Part shown: positions 42,995 through 51,645 of the stretch, in pieces
How the letters are laid out: each line of letters starts with the position of its first letter
How positions within the stretch are numbered: the first letter of the stretch is position 1
Origin: Neorhizobium sp. UBA3556
GTDB lineage: Bacteria; Pseudomonadota; Alphaproteobacteria; Rhizobiales; Rhizobiaceae
DNA: 64,000 nucleotides
Direction: 5' to 3'
Assembly (NCBI GenBank): GCA_002376235.1
Contig: DFNX01000003.1
Coordinates: 434,001-498,000, forward strand
Translations under genes and position numbers: made by a program
The notes under the pieces: model-generated
Told to the model about the DNA's origin: nothing
The model's input: the letters and a program-made list of their open reading frames with translations, nothing else
The model's database searches: none

Positions 42995-43354
42995 GCAACC
43001 ATCAACAGCAACGCCGCCGCGAGGCCTTTTTTGTCCTCACGTCGCCGCTTCACACTTCGTAATCCTGGCGGCTCGCGAATATCCTGGAAGCGACATCCGC
43101 AGTCGCCTTTGCACATACGGCCATGCCGCATTGCACACTCTATTCTGGAGTAGCGCAAACATGCAGAAATTACAAACCTATGCGGGCATTTGCTGCCGTT
43201 AAAACAGTCACATTTGGTTAAGGCGGCAGGTTTTCTGTGTAGGCCGGTCTTTGGAGAGATATTTGCTCAACTGAACCGGCGGAAGAAACGGCTTTTCCTG
43301 TCATCAGCCCCTGCAAGTCGCAATACTACAGCACTTGCTGATGAAAGAAGAACC
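42995..43354. promoter_or_regulatory. 360-base divergent regulatory region, Rrf2 gene / cysHDN
   Basis: No credible gene was seen. CTATTCTGGAGTAG at 43140-43153 reads CTAnTCnnGAnTAG, an imperfect palindrome of a size an Rrf2 dimer could bind. The stretch from about 43180 to 43300 is the probable cysH leader. No clear -35/-10 pair could be chosen for either gene. Confidence 0.4.
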
Positions 43355-44152
43355 ATGACCTCGCATGATGTGATTGCGCGTATCGCGTATGGAGAGGATG
43401 CTGAGATCCTCGCCTCAGAACTGAACAGCAGACTTGCAAGCCTTGATCTTCCCGGCCGTCTTTCCGCTGTTGCCGAAATCGGCCCTGCGGTGTTCACCAC
43501 TTCGCTTGGGATAGAAGACCAGGTCATTACCGCCGCAATCGGCACGCATCGTCTTCCGATCGAAGTCTCGACACTCGAAACCGGACGCCTGTTCAAGGAA
43601 ACCGTCGCGCTCATCTCGGAAACCGAGGAGCGTTACGACATGACGATCCGGCGGTTTTATCCCGAGCAGGACGATATCGACGCCTATGCGGCGAAATACG
43701 GCCTCAACGGTTTTTACGACAGTATCGAAGCACGCCATGCCTGCTGTCATGTGCGCAAGCTGATCCCGCTCGCCAAGGCGCTTTCGCAAGCGCAGGTATG
43801 GGTGACCGGCTTGCGCCGCGGCCAGTCCGGCAATCGCGCCACCACGCCGTTTGCCGAGTATGATGCCGAGCGCGGCCTCATCAAGGTCAACCCGCTGGCC
43901 GATTGGGATATCGATACGATCAATGCCCATGTGGCGGCCGAGCATATCCCGGTCAATCCGCTGCATGCCCGCGGTTACCCCTCCATCGGCTGCGAGCCCT
44001 GTACCCGTGCCATCAAGCCCGGCGAGCCTGAGCGCGCCGGACGATGGTGGTGGGAAAACGACGAGAAACGCGAATGCGGACTGCATGTGCCGGAAAACGC
44101 GTCTCAGCCGATACCGGCCTCAGCACCGCTCGCGAGTTCAATCGCCCGCTGA
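43355..44152 (+). CDS. cysH: Assimilatory adenylylsulfate (APS) reductase
   Basis: A 265-residue CysH. The two cysteine pairs CCHVRK (near residue 129) and GCEPCTR (near 212) bind a [4Fe-4S] cluster and mark an APS reductase rather than a PAPS reductase, which lacks them. FTTSLGIEDQVITAAI is the PP-loop-like substrate site, and the C-terminal ECGLH carries the catalytic cysteine. The use of APS agrees with cysN lacking an APS-kinase domain. ATG 43355 (after AAAGAAGAACC) was chosen over an upstream open extension. First gene of cysH-cysD-cysN. Confidence 0.95.
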   Translation: MTSHDVIARIAYGEDAEILASELNSRLASLDLPGRLSAVAEIGPAVFTTSLGIEDQVITAAIGTHRLPIEVSTLETGRLFKETVALISETEERYDMTIRRFYPEQDDIDAYAAKYGLNGFYDSIEARHACCHVRKLIPLAKALSQAQVWVTGLRRGQSGNRATTPFAEYDAERGLIKVNPLADWDIDTINAHVAAEHIPVNPLHARGYPSIGCEPCTRAIKPGEPERAGRWWWENDEKRECGLHVPENASQPIPASAPLASSIAR

Positions 44153-44205
44153 TGCCCAATTCCCCACTCTTTGTGTGTAACATTCAAGATCTACCGGAGA
44201 CCGAA

Positions 44206-45159
44206 ATGTCCCTGTCTGCACAGGAAACGGAAATCAGGAACCCACCCGTTTCCCGCCCGCCGCTCGATCCGCATCTGAAAGCCCTCGAAAACGAAGCGAT
44301 CCATATTTTTCGCGAGGTCGCCGCCGAATTCGACAACCCGGTCATGCTCTATTCGATCGGCAAGGATTCATCCGTTCTTCTGCATCTGGCGCGCAAGGCC
44401 TTTTATCCCGGTCGCGTCCCCTTCCCGCTTCTGCATGTCGATACGACCTGGAAGTTCAAGGAGATGATCGAGTTCCGCGACCAGATCGCGGAAAAGTACG
44501 ATCTCGATCTGGTGGTCCATACCAACAAGCGCGGCCGCGAAGAAAACATCACGCCGTTCACCCACGGCTCGGCCTTCTATACCGACGTGATGAAGACCGA
44601 AGCGTTGAAACAGGCGCTCGATGCCGGCGGCTATGATGCGGCTTTCGGCGGCGCTCGTCGTGATGAGGAGGCCTCCCGCGCCAAGGAACGGATCTATTCC
44701 TTCCGCACGCCGGACCACAAATGGGACCCACGCAACCAGCGGCCGGAACTGTGGAACATCTATAACGGCATGATCAAAAAGGGAGAGAGCGTTCGCGCCT
44801 TCCCACTGTCAAACTGGACCGAGGTCGATATCTGGCGTTACATCCAGGCGGAAGACATTCCGCTGGTGCCGCTCTATTACGCCGCCGAGCGCCCGTATGT
44901 GGAACGCGACGGGATGATGATTCTCGCGGAAGATCCACGTCTCGAACTTCTTCCCGGCGAAGAAATCCAGCACGGCATGATCCGCTTCCGCACGCTCGGC
45001 TGCTTTCCGTTGACCGGTGCGATCCGTTCGACTGCATCCAACCTCGAAGAGGTGATCGCGGAACTGGAAATCGCAACCGTTTCCGAACGGCAGGGCCGCG
45101 CCATCGACCGCGACCAGTCCGGCTCGATGGAAAAGAAGAAGCGCGAGGGATATTTTTAA
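44206..45159 (+). CDS. cysD: Sulfate adenylyltransferase subunit 2
   Basis: A 317-residue ATP-sulfurylase small subunit that makes APS from sulfate and ATP with CysN. The PP-loop is YSIGKDSSVLLHLARKAFYP; FGGARRDEEASRAKERIYSF and DPRNQRPELWNIYNG are family motifs, and the end (GRAIDRDQSGSMEKKKREGY) is canonical. ATG 44206 follows GGAGACCG; length equals known CysD proteins. One base separates it from cysN. Confidence 0.96.
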   Translation: MSLSAQETEIRNPPVSRPPLDPHLKALENEAIHIFREVAAEFDNPVMLYSIGKDSSVLLHLARKAFYPGRVPFPLLHVDTTWKFKEMIEFRDQIAEKYDLDLVVHTNKRGREENITPFTHGSAFYTDVMKTEALKQALDAGGYDAAFGGARRDEEASRAKERIYSFRTPDHKWDPRNQRPELWNIYNGMIKKGESVRAFPLSNWTEVDIWRYIQAEDIPLVPLYYAAERPYVERDGMMILAEDPRLELLPGEEIQHGMIRFRTLGCFPLTGAIRSTASNLEEVIAELEIATVSERQGRAIDRDQSGSMEKKKREGYF

Positions 45160-45160
45160 G

Positions 45161-46678
45161 ATGAGCGCCACCGCAACAGCCACAAATACATCCGTCGCCG
45201 CTTCGGCGAATGTCATTCCCTTCGCCGAATCCGCCGCCCGCGTTTCGCGCGATACGCGGCCCCTGCGCCTGATTACCTGCGGCTCCGTCGATGACGGAAA
45301 GTCGACCCTGATCGGCCGGCTTCTCTGGGACACCAAGGCCGTCAAGGAAGACCAGGCGGCGACGCTTGCGCGTGACAGCGGACAGCAGAACGATCTCGGC
45401 CTGCCGGATTTCGCCCTGCTGCTCGACGGGCTGCAGGCGGAACGCGAACAGGGCATCACCATCGATGTCGCCTATCGTTATTTCTCCACCGACCGACGCT
45501 CCTTCATCGTCGCCGATACGCCCGGCCATGAGCAATATACCCGCAACATGGTAACCGGCGCCTCGACGGCCGATCTCGCCATCCTTCTGGCTGACGCCCG
45601 CGTGGGCCTGCTGGAACAGACCCGCCGTCATGCGACGATCGCGGCGCTGATGGGCATCCGGCAGTTCGTGCTGGCCGTCAACAAGATAGACCTGATCGGC
45701 TACGACAAGGCGGTCTTCGAAAAGATCGCCGCCGAGTTCCGCGAATTCGCGCTGGCGCTCGGCGTGCGGCAGATCACGGCCATCCCGATGTCGGCGCTCA
45801 AGGGCGAAAACGTCGTTCTCTCCGGTATCGAGGCGATGCCGTGGTATGAGGGCCCGACGCTGATCGAGGCGCTGGAGCTTGCCACCAGCCGCTCGGCGCA
45901 GGCCGGTGGTTTCCGCCTTCCCGTCCAGCGCGTCGTGCGCCCCGGCGAGAGTTTTCGCGGTTATCAGGGGACGGTTTCGGGCGGCGCGATCAAGCCGGGC
46001 GATTCCGTTGCGATCCTGCCTGCCGGCACTGTCGCCAACGTGAAGCAGATCGTCACCTTCGACCTCGTGCGCAATGCCGCCGTCGCCGGTGATGCGATCA
46101 CGCTCGTTCTCGACCGACAGGTGGATGTGGCACGCGGCGACCTGATCGTCTCGATCGACGGCCAGCCGATGACCGGCACATCCTTCGATGCGCAGCTCGT
46201 GTCGCTACAGCCGGGCGGCATCGAACCGGGCAAGCGCTACTGGCTGAAAAGCGGCTCACGCCGCCAGCGGGTGACGATCGAACCCACTTCGCAGCTCGAT
46301 CTTTCAAGCGGCCAGTGGAAACCGCATGCCTCGCTGCTTTCGATGAACGCGATCGGCAAGGTGCATCTATCCTTCGAAGAACCGGCGGTGTTCGACCCTT
46401 ACGAGCAGAACCGCGCCACGGGCGCCTTCATCCTGATCGATCCCGACACGCTGAACACGGTTGCGGGCGGCATGGTGACAGCCAAGCGCGCGGATATCGG
46501 CGGCATTCACCGCGGCAAGGAAGGCGAGCAGCGCGTCGTCCTGTCGCTTCCCGCGGATCTGGCGGAGCAGTTGATGGCAAGCGAACTCTTCGCATCACGC
46601 CGCGACGAAGCGGAGATCAGGAGACTGACGGCTACGGAGGCCGCCGAGATTTTCTCAAATGCGGGCAGCGATATCTGA
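45161..46678 (+). CDS. cysN: Sulfate adenylyltransferase subunit 1 (GTPase)
   Basis: A 505-residue GTPase that drives APS synthesis with CysD. G1 GSVDDGKSTLIGRL, G2/G3 region GITIDVAYRYFST and DTPGHEQYTRNM, and G4 VNKIDLIGYD are all intact, followed by EF-Tu-like beta-barrel domains. There is no C-terminal APS-kinase (CysC/NodQ) domain, consistent with an APS-reducing pathway. A strong terminator follows the stop. Confidence 0.96.
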   Translation: MSATATATNTSVAASANVIPFAESAARVSRDTRPLRLITCGSVDDGKSTLIGRLLWDTKAVKEDQAATLARDSGQQNDLGLPDFALLLDGLQAEREQGITIDVAYRYFSTDRRSFIVADTPGHEQYTRNMVTGASTADLAILLADARVGLLEQTRRHATIAALMGIRQFVLAVNKIDLIGYDKAVFEKIAAEFREFALALGVRQITAIPMSALKGENVVLSGIEAMPWYEGPTLIEALELATSRSAQAGGFRLPVQRVVRPGESFRGYQGTVSGGAIKPGDSVAILPAGTVANVKQIVTFDLVRNAAVAGDAITLVLDRQVDVARGDLIVSIDGQPMTGTSFDAQLVSLQPGGIEPGKRYWLKSGSRRQRVTIEPTSQLDLSSGQWKPHASLLSMNAIGKVHLSFEEPAVFDPYEQNRATGAFILIDPDTLNTVAGGMVTAKRADIGGIHRGKEGEQRVVLSLPADLAEQLMASELFASRRDEAEIRRLTATEAAEIFSNAGSDI

Positions 46679-46703
46679 GGCAAGATTGCAAATCTGAAAC
46701 ATC

Positions 46704-46738
46704 AACGTGGGCGGCTTCATTTCGCCCACGTTTTTTTT
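46704..46738 (+). terminator. Rho-independent terminator of cysHDN
   Basis: AACGTGGGCG (46704-46713), nine-base loop, CGCCCACGTT (46723-46732) running into eight T. A textbook terminator 26 bases after the cysN stop. Confidence 0.95.
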
Positions 46739-46917
46739 GCGCTGTCCTGCCTTTCGCCACACAAGGCATTGTTTATTCTCCGAACAATGAGATCACATCC
46801 TCACGGCTAATACGAACGATGATCCTTCCGGTGAAGAATCACGTGCAATTCATTGCGGCCACAATCCAGGGGTGATAAATTAGACTAAACAGATGTTACG
46901 CCGTGGGGGAGTTCATA

Positions 46918-47313
46918 ATGAAAAAGTGGCTATCAAGCATTGGTGCGCTGACGTTTTTGCTATCCAGTTCGACCGGGTTCGCCGTTGACCTGCCGACCAC
47001 AGCCAAAAAAGCGACGATGGATGAATTCAAAGCGTTGGCCGACGGCAAGCCCATAACGGTCGAGATCCTTGACTTCGAAAAGCCTGTCACCGCAGATCTG
47101 ATATGGAACTGGAAAAACGCCTCGATCACTGGCAAGGCGAAAGTGAACGGCAAAAATATAGATGTGAAAGCGAAGCTCACCTTCAAGGGCGAGAAAGCCT
47201 GCTCGGCATCAAAAGGCGAGAAGCCATCCTGTCATACAATCTACATCGATGGGAATAAGTTCTATGAGGTGCGCGACGACATGAAAGTCCATGCGATATC
47301 AACAGTCAGATAA
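46918..47313 (+). CDS. Small exported hypothetical protein
   Basis: A 131-residue protein with a Sec signal (MKKWLSSIGALTFLLSSSTG, cleavage near GFAVD). The mature part is lysine-rich with a pattern of short strands (ITVEILDFEKPVTADLIWNW, KVNGKNIDVKAKLTF) and two cysteines (KACSASKGEKPSCHT) that could form a disulfide. GGGGGAG precedes the ATG at 46918. Lysine and A/T content are higher than in neighbours. I recognise no family. Confidence 0.75.
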   Translation: MKKWLSSIGALTFLLSSSTGFAVDLPTTAKKATMDEFKALADGKPITVEILDFEKPVTADLIWNWKNASITGKAKVNGKNIDVKAKLTFKGEKACSASKGEKPSCHTIYIDGNKFYEVRDDMKVHAISTVR

Positions 47314-47356
47314 TCGGCTGCAGTTCAGCAGTGGCATCTGAAACGAACTCAACACG

Positions 47357-47377
47357 GGCGGTGCAAGCCGCCTTTTT
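47357..47377 (+). terminator. Rho-independent terminator after the exported hypothetical gene
   Basis: GGCGG-TGCAAG-CCGCC followed by five T (47357-47377), 43 bases past the stop at 47313. Short stem but good T-run. Confidence 0.65.
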
Positions 47378-47440
47378 CTCGCGACAATGGCGTCGAGAAA
47401 CGTGGCCCAATCGATTTCAGCTCGCGGATTGCCAAATACG

Positions 47441-47466
47441 AAAAAGCCCGCGAAAGCGGGCTTTTT
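47441..47466. terminator. Bidirectional terminator
   Basis: AAAAAGCCCGC-GAAA-GCGGGCTTTTT is a perfect 11-base stem with a GAAA tetraloop and T-run on both strands. It ends the minus-strand short ORF at 47506-47583 and can serve the plus strand as well. Confidence 0.92.
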
Positions 47467-47505
47467 ATCTGATCTGGTTTCGTAACCGCCGAATAGTGAC
47501 TGCGA

Positions 47506-47583
47506 TCAGAAAACAAACATGTAAAGCAGAACGATTACAAAGACAGGCACACCCATTGCCCACAGCGCGATACCTTTAAGCAT
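47506..47583 (-). CDS. 25-residue single-span membrane peptide
   Basis: A 25-codon minus-strand ORF (MLKGIALWAMGVPVFVIVLL, then YMFVF). Almost the whole peptide is one hydrophobic helix with a proline kink. GGAGGTGA at ideal spacing before the ATG and a strong terminator 40 bases past the stop make it a complete small transcription unit. A possible promoter upstream on the minus strand is TTGGGG, 17-base spacer, TAGATT. Short membrane peptides of this kind often act on transporters or envelope stress, but no specific role can be given. Confidence 0.72.
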   Translation of the reverse strand: MLKGIALWAMGVPVFVIVLLYMFVF

Positions 47584-47851
47584 AGTCACCTCCATCGGTT
47601 TAGATGGACTGATAACGCCGGATACCCTCAGCTGTTCCAAAAACGAGAATATTGGAAATCTAGGTTCGAAACGTATCGACCCCAATGATGGTTTGAGTCG
47701 GCAGCGAAAGAGTTTGAACGATCTGCTCGCACGCAAGCACTGACCTCCAGTTCCCAACGACAGACGCGTTACCAAGCACAAATGATGAAACGGTCCGCAA
47801 TCGGTCCGTCGATTTGAAAAGGGATTTCGCGGAGGAAGTCTTTCGGGAATG

Positions 47852-47876
47852 AAAACCCTTGCTCTACAAGGGTTTT
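47852..47876 (-). terminator. Terminator of the tRNA-Pro gene
   Basis: Minus strand AAAACCCTTG-TAGAG-CAAGGGTTTT, a perfect 10-base stem ending in T4, three bases after the tRNA 3' end. Confidence 0.88.
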
Positions 47877-47879
47877 GAC

Positions 47880-47956
47880 TGGTCGGAGTGGCAAGATTCG
47901 AACTTGCGACCCCCACGTCCCGAACGTGGTGCGCTACCAGACTGCGCTACACTCCG
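47880..47956 (-). tRNA. tRNA-Pro (CGG)
   Basis: A 77-base tRNA. The acceptor arms CGGAGTG and CACTCCG pair, the anticodon stem CCACG/CGTGG encloses TTCGGGA with anticodon CGG, the T arm is GCAAGTTCGAATCTTGC, and the 3' ACCA is encoded. A promoter lies upstream and a terminator directly downstream, so it is a single-gene unit. Confidence 0.97.
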
Positions 47957-48286
47957 TGACCAGTGGCGCCTCTATAGAACAGCATTTTTCCTTCGACAAG
48001 CACCGTTTTCGAAAAAAATGTGACAAGGTGAATTTCGTTTGTCGCACCCTGGGCTTGAGCTGCAGGATGGGCTGGTTTCGTGGGGAAAACACGGCGCTTC
48101 AGACAGGGAGCATTCTCCGGTCGTCACAGATCCGTTGCAAAAAAGCGGCGGTTTGGGATTTTGATGCCGGGGCGACCTCTAATGGCGTGACGCGGCTGGA
48201 AAATCTGTTAGCTGAAAGATGAGGCCCTCCTCCCGGGGCACCGACAGCCATCACACAAAGTTACCAACTAAGGATTTTCACGGATC
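47957..48286. other. 330-base gap between tRNA-Pro and the lipoprotein gene
   Basis: It contains the tRNA promoter (47971-47999) and, near its end, the leader of the lipoprotein gene. The middle, about 48010-48220, has no ORF with a ribosome site and no clear hairpin. I see nothing else in it. Confidence 0.5.
47971..47999 (-). promoter_or_regulatory. Promoter of tRNA-Pro
   Basis: Minus strand TTGTCG (47999-47994), 17-base spacer, TATAGA (47976-47971). It is 15 bases before the tRNA 5' end, the position expected of a stable-RNA promoter. Confidence 0.75.
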
Positions 48287-48643
48287 ATGAGCCGCCGCCT
48301 CATCGCATCGACCGCCCTTCTCGCGCTTGCGCTTTCCAGCTGCACGACCGTCACTATTTCAGACAGCCCGATCTCCAAGCGCTGGGTAGGCCACTCGGCC
48401 GGCGAGTTCTTTGCCAAGTACAATCCGCCGATCGATGACGTCGCATCCAGTTCGAGCACCATCTACAGCTGGCGCGGCGGCTATAAGCGCATCAAGCTGG
48501 AGAACGGCAAAAGCGCCAGCGTCAGCTGCGCAGCAAAGATCACCGTCTCTTCCGACTACACGATCCGCAATATCGAAATCACGTCCGACCGCCCTGGCTC
48601 AACCGGACCGAGCTATTGCCAGGAACTTCTGGCCGGCGCTTGA
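48287..48643 (+). CDS. Small lipoprotein of unknown function
   Basis: A 118-residue protein with a lipoprotein signal (MSRRLIASTALLALALSSC), the lipobox being LSSC. The mature part has KRWVGHSAGEFFAKYNPPID, TIYSWRGGYKRIKLENGK and two more cysteines (VSCAAK, YCQELL) that may pair. It should be anchored in the envelope. Codon use fits the chromosome. It precedes the polysaccharide locus but a hairpin separates them, so it is probably independent. Confidence 0.82.
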   Translation: MSRRLIASTALLALALSSCTTVTISDSPISKRWVGHSAGEFFAKYNPPIDDVASSSSTIYSWRGGYKRIKLENGKSASVSCAAKITVSSDYTIRNIEITSDRPGSTGPSYCQELLAGA

Positions 48644-48660
48644 GCAGCGTCAAAACATAT

Positions 48661-48690
48661 GGAGCGACGGGCTTTTTTAGCCCGCGCTCC
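48661..48690 (+). terminator. Hairpin after the lipoprotein gene
   Basis: GGAGCG-a-CGGGCT, T-rich loop, AGCCCG-CGCTCC: a 12-base stem with one bulged A. The following bases are CCTTCAAATTT, not a proper T-run, so termination is likely but possibly incomplete. Confidence 0.6.
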
Positions 48691-48829
48691 CCTTCAAATT
48701 TCCACGGAATGATGGACAAATCAGCTAGCGATCTGGATACGCTATCATTTTCAGTAGCATAAACCGCCGATTTGACATAATTTGGCGTCACGTTCCGGTC
48801 GTTTCATCAACCAGGGTTTCCAGACGCGT

Positions 48830-49600
48830 TTGACCTATCTCGCAACTCACGCTCGTGTCGTCAGCGCATTGGTCATGCGCGAAATGTCGACGCGCTTCGG
48901 AGCCAAGCCGGGTGGGTATCTCTGGGCCTTCCTCGATCCGGTCAGCCACATCGTCTTTCTGTCCGTCATCTTCATGGCGATCGCGCATCTGCCGCCGCTC
49001 GGCACCAGCTTTCCGCTGTTCTTCGCCACCGGCTATATCGGCTTCCAGTTCTATCAGGCGCTGGCCGGTTACCTGAACAGTGCGGTGAGCGGCAACAAGG
49101 CGCTCTTGAGCTATCCCAGCGTTGCACCGATCGACACGATGGCTGCGCGCTACGTGCTGCAGCTTGTGACGACAACGATCGTCGCCATCGTCGTGCTCGG
49201 CTATATCGTCTTTACGGTCCGCCATCCGGTTTCCATCCATCTGCCGCCGATACTGGAGGCCATTGTCTTGGCGAGCCTGCTCGCGCTCGGCATAGGGCTC
49301 GCCAATGCGGTGCTCTTTGTCATGTACCCGATCTACGAAAAGCTCTACGGCATCGTCACCCGCCCGCTTTTCCTCGTCTCCGGGGTGTTCTTCCTGCCGG
49401 ATTCACTGCCGCCGATTGCAAAGGATGTGATACTTTTTAACCCTTTGGCTCATATCGTCATGCAATTCAGGACCGGATTCTATCCGCAATATCGCGCTGC
49501 CGGATATGACGGGTTCTATGTCTGGACTGTCGCTGCCTGCCTCGTTTTCCTGGGGCTCGTGCTGTTTACGACATCCAGGGGAAGGCTGAGAGACAGATGA
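48830..49600 (+). CDS. Polysaccharide ABC exporter permease (KpsM-like), paralog 1
   Basis: A 256-residue ABC-2 type permease of capsule or lipopolysaccharide exporters, with about six membrane helices (HIVFLSVIFMAIAHLPP, LFFATGYIGFQFYQALAGYL, VTTTIVAIVVLGYIVFTV and ending FLGLVLFTTSRGRLRD). No ATG is available. TTG 48830 begins TTG-ACC-TAT-CTC exactly as the paralog at 51646 begins TTG-ACC-TAC-CTG, and both proteins are then 256 residues; a TTG at 48782 is the alternative. It overlaps the ATPase gene by four bases. Confidence 0.9.
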   Translation: MTYLATHARVVSALVMREMSTRFGAKPGGYLWAFLDPVSHIVFLSVIFMAIAHLPPLGTSFPLFFATGYIGFQFYQALAGYLNSAVSGNKALLSYPSVAPIDTMAARYVLQLVTTTIVAIVVLGYIVFTVRHPVSIHLPPILEAIVLASLLALGIGLANAVLFVMYPIYEKLYGIVTRPLFLVSGVFFLPDSLPPIAKDVILFNPLAHIVMQFRTGFYPQYRAAGYDGFYVWTVAACLVFLGLVLFTTSRGRLRDR

Positions 49601-50256
49601 TCCGACTGGAACGCGCCACGAAAGAAGTCCGCATGAAGGGTGTGCGGAAGATGATCATCGACGACGTGACGGTGACCTTTCCGCGCGGCAAGAGCATCGG
49701 ACTTTTAGGCCGCAACGGCGCTGGAAAATCGACACTGCTTCAGATTATCGCAGGTACTCTGGAACTCGACCGCGGCCGCATCATCCGGCAGGGGAAAATC
49801 TCCTGGCCGCTCGGCTTTCAGGGCAGTTTCCAGGGCAATCTTTCCGGCGAGCAAAATGTCCGCTTCGTCGCCCGCATCTATGGCGTTGATACCGACGAAC
49901 TGGTTGCCTATGTTGCCGAATTCGCCGAATTGGGGCAATTCTACCATGCGCCGGTTAGAACCTACTCCTCGGGGATGAAGGCAAGGCTGGCATTCGGCGT
50001 TAGCATGGGGATCAATTTCGACTATTATCTGGTCGACGAAATCACCGCCGTGGGCGATACCAATTTCAAGCGGAAGTCGCAGCAGACTTTTAAGGAGAAG
50101 CTGAGCAATTCCGACGTGATCATGGTGTCCCACAGCACCGGAACGCTACGTGACTATTGCCAGACCGGGATCGTTCTGGAAAATGGACAGATGACCTACT
50201 ATGATGACATCAAAGAGGCCATCGCCGTGCATGAAAGCAATATGAAGAGGCACTGA
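49597..50256 (+). CDS. Polysaccharide ABC exporter ATPase (KpsT-like)
   Basis: A 219-residue ABC ATPase. Walker A GLLGRNGAGKSTLLQIIAGT, signature TYSSGMKARLAFGVSMGINF, Walker B DYYLVDEITAVGD, H-loop VMVSHSTGTL. The short length with no C-terminal carbohydrate-binding domain marks it as KpsT type rather than the longer Wzt type. Translation is coupled to the preceding permease by an ATGA overlap. It is the only ATPase between two permease genes. Confidence 0.93.
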   Translation: MIRLERATKEVRMKGVRKMIIDDVTVTFPRGKSIGLLGRNGAGKSTLLQIIAGTLELDRGRIIRQGKISWPLGFQGSFQGNLSGEQNVRFVARIYGVDTDELVAYVAEFAELGQFYHAPVRTYSSGMKARLAFGVSMGINFDYYLVDEITAVGDTNFKRKSQQTFKEKLSNSDVIMVSHSTGTLRDYCQTGIVLENGQMTYYDDIKEAIAVHESNMKRH

Positions 50257-50258
50257 CT

Positions 50259-51605
50259 TTGAACCAGACGGCTCAGAACACCGTATCAGGCAATCAGGTT
50301 GCGCTGCACTCCGCGGACGGACAGGCCGTGCCGAAGAGCAGAAACCTGCGCCTGCTGGAATCGCTGCTTGAGCGCCCTGCTTCCGTGCCGACACAGCCGG
50401 TACAGCCTGCTCAACCGGCCTCTCCCGAGATCACGGTGGATCCCGCTTCCACAGTGGCTGCCAAGCGCGGCTGGCTGTCTGCGCTGAAAACGCGGCATAT
50501 GGCGATTGTCGGCGGCTTTCTCGCTCTGGTCGCGGTGCCTGCAACCGTCAGCACCGGCTATATGGCCTTCGTCGCAGCCGACCAGTATCACAGCTTCTCG
50601 TCCTTCTCGGTCCGCAGCATCGAATCCGCGCCGTCCAGCGACCTTCTCGGCATGTTCTCGCAAAGCTCGGCCGGCAGCACGCTTTCGGATTCCTACGTGC
50701 TTGTCGACTTCATCCTCAGCGAACGGATGGTGCAGATGGTGGACGAGGCCTTCGGTCTCGACGCGATCTTTGCACGCCAGGGCATGGATTTCTTCTATGG
50801 CATCAGCCCGGATCTGCCGATCGAAGACAAGCTTGCCTATTGGCGCAGCATGATCACGGTGAATTTCGACCAGACCTCGGGGATCATGGACCTGCAGGTG
50901 AAGGCATTCAGCCCGGAAATGTCGCAGAAGGTCGCCGACTTCGTCATCTCCCAGAGCGAAAGGCTGATCAACGACCTGTCGCTGACCGCCCGCAACGAAG
51001 TATTGAGAACCGCGCGCGACGAGGTTCAGACCGCGGAAGACCGCCTGACGCAGACCCGCGCTTCGCTTCGAAGCTATCGTGACGCCTCGCAGGAAGCCGA
51101 TCCTGTCGAAGGCGCCAAGCTTGCGGCCCAGTTGATCGGCTCGCTCGAAGAACAATTGGTCAAGCTGAAAACCGAGCTTTCGACCGCGCTTAACCAGATG
51201 AGCGCAAACACGCCGCGCGTGCGTGTGATCCGTTCGCAGATTTCCAGCCTGGAAAACCAGATCGCGCAGGAACGCCAGCGTTTTGGCAGCGGCGTTTCCG
51301 GCAAGGCTGGACGCTCAAGCGGCCAGGCAACCGATGTGGCCGGCCGTATCGCGTTGTATGAATCGATCCAGACACAGAACGAATTTGCCGAGCGCGCCTA
51401 TACAGCTTCGCTTGCCTCACTCGAAAAGGCGCGTGTCGAAGCCGGTGCAAAGCAGCGTTATCTCGCGGTTTTCATCAAGCCGACCCTGTCGCAGATGGCG
51501 CAATATCCGCATCGCCTGCTGAACCCGATCCTGGTGACGCTGGCAGGACTGCTGCTGTGGGGTGTCGCCGTGATGGTCTTCTACAATATTCGCGACCGGC
51601 ACTGA
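50259..51605 (+). CDS. KpsE-like periplasmic/inner-membrane polysaccharide export protein
   Basis: A 448-residue PCP-type protein: a cytoplasmic proline-rich start, a membrane helix (MAIVGGFLALVAVPATVSTG, about residues 80-100), a long periplasmic part with coiled coil (TARDEVQTAEDRLTQTRASL and TELSTALNQMSANTPR), and a C-terminal helix (LLNPILVTLAGLLLWGVAVM). This is the topology of KpsE/CtrB, which bridges the ABC exporter to an outer-membrane channel. It starts with TTG three bases after the ATPase stop, so it is in the same operon. Confidence 0.9.
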   Translation: MNQTAQNTVSGNQVALHSADGQAVPKSRNLRLLESLLERPASVPTQPVQPAQPASPEITVDPASTVAAKRGWLSALKTRHMAIVGGFLALVAVPATVSTGYMAFVAADQYHSFSSFSVRSIESAPSSDLLGMFSQSSAGSTLSDSYVLVDFILSERMVQMVDEAFGLDAIFARQGMDFFYGISPDLPIEDKLAYWRSMITVNFDQTSGIMDLQVKAFSPEMSQKVADFVISQSERLINDLSLTARNEVLRTARDEVQTAEDRLTQTRASLRSYRDASQEADPVEGAKLAAQLIGSLEEQLVKLKTELSTALNQMSANTPRVRVIRSQISSLENQIAQERQRFGSGVSGKAGRSSGQATDVAGRIALYESIQTQNEFAERAYTASLASLEKARVEAGAKQRYLAVFIKPTLSQMAQYPHRLLNPILVTLAGLLLWGVAVMVFYNIRDRH

Positions 51606-51645
51606 CTGACGGCACTGTCTTATCGTCTCAAGACGAGGCACGTTC

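Noticed and set aside
44206..46678. A nodPQ-type bifunctional sulfation operon instead of cysDN
   Set aside because: The large subunit ends at 505 residues without an APS-kinase domain, and the genes follow an APS reductase, so the assimilatory pathway is the better reading.
47880..48830. A genomic island bounded by tRNA-Pro, with integration at the tRNA
   Set aside because: The polysaccharide locus lies on the 5' side of the tRNA, whereas integrases use the 3' end. No integrase gene and no repeat of the tRNA 3' end was seen.
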